A stretch of 22,583 bases of DNA from the IMG/VR virus record IMGVR_UViG_3300047388_000142, positions 1 to 22,583 of that record; one strand, given 5' to 3'. The notes under the pieces were generated by a model, which worked only from the letters and a program-made list of their open reading frames with translations, did not search any database and had not been told where the DNA came from. A program made the translations under genes and the position numbers. The stretch is from a virus. Positions 22,310-22,583 of the stretch are shown here, one piece after another. The first letter of the stretch is position 1; each line of letters begins with the position of its first letter.

Positions 22310-22563
22310 GAGGCTTTTTCCTGGAGAGTCGTGCGCTGGAGGACTTGCAGGGAGATTTCAAGCTCCCTGAGTGCTCGTGCGTAATTCTCAGCGGCACTGA
22401 CTGAGGGCGATTGCCGCTTGTCCTTCGAGGCTTTGAAGGCACTGTGGGCTTTCTTGACGTTTTCAGATGCGTCCTGGTAGTCATTTTGTGGATTTCGCTG
22501 GCCGGATAGGACGCTATCCACTCTGCGAGCGATCTCCCGTTCGTCACTGTTCATGTGAATCAT
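22306..22563 (-). CDS. small hypothetical helical protein, 85 aa
   Basis: Starts at ATG 22563 or ATG 22554 near the right edge; neither has a clear ribosome site. Highly charged and helical (MNSDEREIARRVDSVLSGQR, then VKKAHSAFKASKDKRQSPSV and YARALRELEISLQVLQRTTL), probably a coiled coil. A second frame on the same strand is open here (22547-22245) but lacks coupling at its end. ATGA overlap with the next gene supports this one. Confidence 0.5.
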   Translation of the reverse strand: MIHMNSDEREIARRVDSVLSGQRNPQNDYQDASENVKKAHSAFKASKDKRQSPSVSAAENYARALRELEISLQVLQRTTLQEKAS

Positions 22564-22583
22564 GGTAGCAAAAGGGTCAAATC

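Noticed and set aside
22245-22547. 100-codon minus-strand frame at the right end
   Set aside because: It overlaps two frames that are joined by ATGA coupling; its Ser/Pro/Arg-rich composition is typical of an off-frame translation.

Overview
This window is part of the genome of a tailed double-stranded DNA phage (or a prophage or metagenomic phage contig). Every supported gene lies on the minus strand, so transcription runs from the right end to the left. The gene set is a packaging-head-tail module: a lambda gpA-type large terminase, a terminase small-subunit-like protein, portal, protease/scaffold, decoration protein, major capsid protein, neck proteins, a contractile-tail sheath, and the first codons of what is probably the tail tube. 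A sheath implies a myovirus. Fibre N-termini of the 'LRYPxLTDPPN' type, moderately high GC, and the complete absence of TTAA point tentatively to an actinobacterial host, but nothing here proves the host.

Layout in the direction of transcription. (1) 22563-21559: five small unrecognised genes, mostly joined by 4-base ATGA overlaps, including a 25-codon single-span membrane peptide. (2) 21558-21228: the only long non-coding stretch, with a large imperfect hairpin and a strong rho-independent terminator. (3) 21227-18908: TerL, then TerS. (4) 18911-16382: three tail-fibre-like genes built from shared modules (carbohydrate-binding-like domains, a pyocin-knob domain, a repeated linker). (5) 16377-12343: a 61-aa protein, portal, five tiny extremely basic proteins, a 129-aa disordered protein, and the protease/scaffold. 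(6) 12331-10105: an acidic protein with a HeH/LEM-like end, the decoration protein and the major capsid protein. (7) 10034-3955: minor structural proteins, a cysteine-rich YkgJ-like protein and a 1375-aa repeat-rich fibre. (8) 3941-1: neck and tail genes, sheath and tube.

The genes are packed tightly and many overlap by ATGA, GTGA or TAATG, which suggests translational coupling along one long late transcript. Genes with free leaders share a strong Shine-Dalgarno with an A/T spacer (AGGAGGAAATTC before ATG). No convincing promoter was found. The points most worth a second look are the cluster of protamine-like minigenes between portal and protease, the sheath gene that appears to start on ATT, the YkgJ-like cysteine cluster protein inside the fibre region, the roughly 30-copy Asp/Glu repeat fibre, and the zero count of TTAA beside an excess of AATT.
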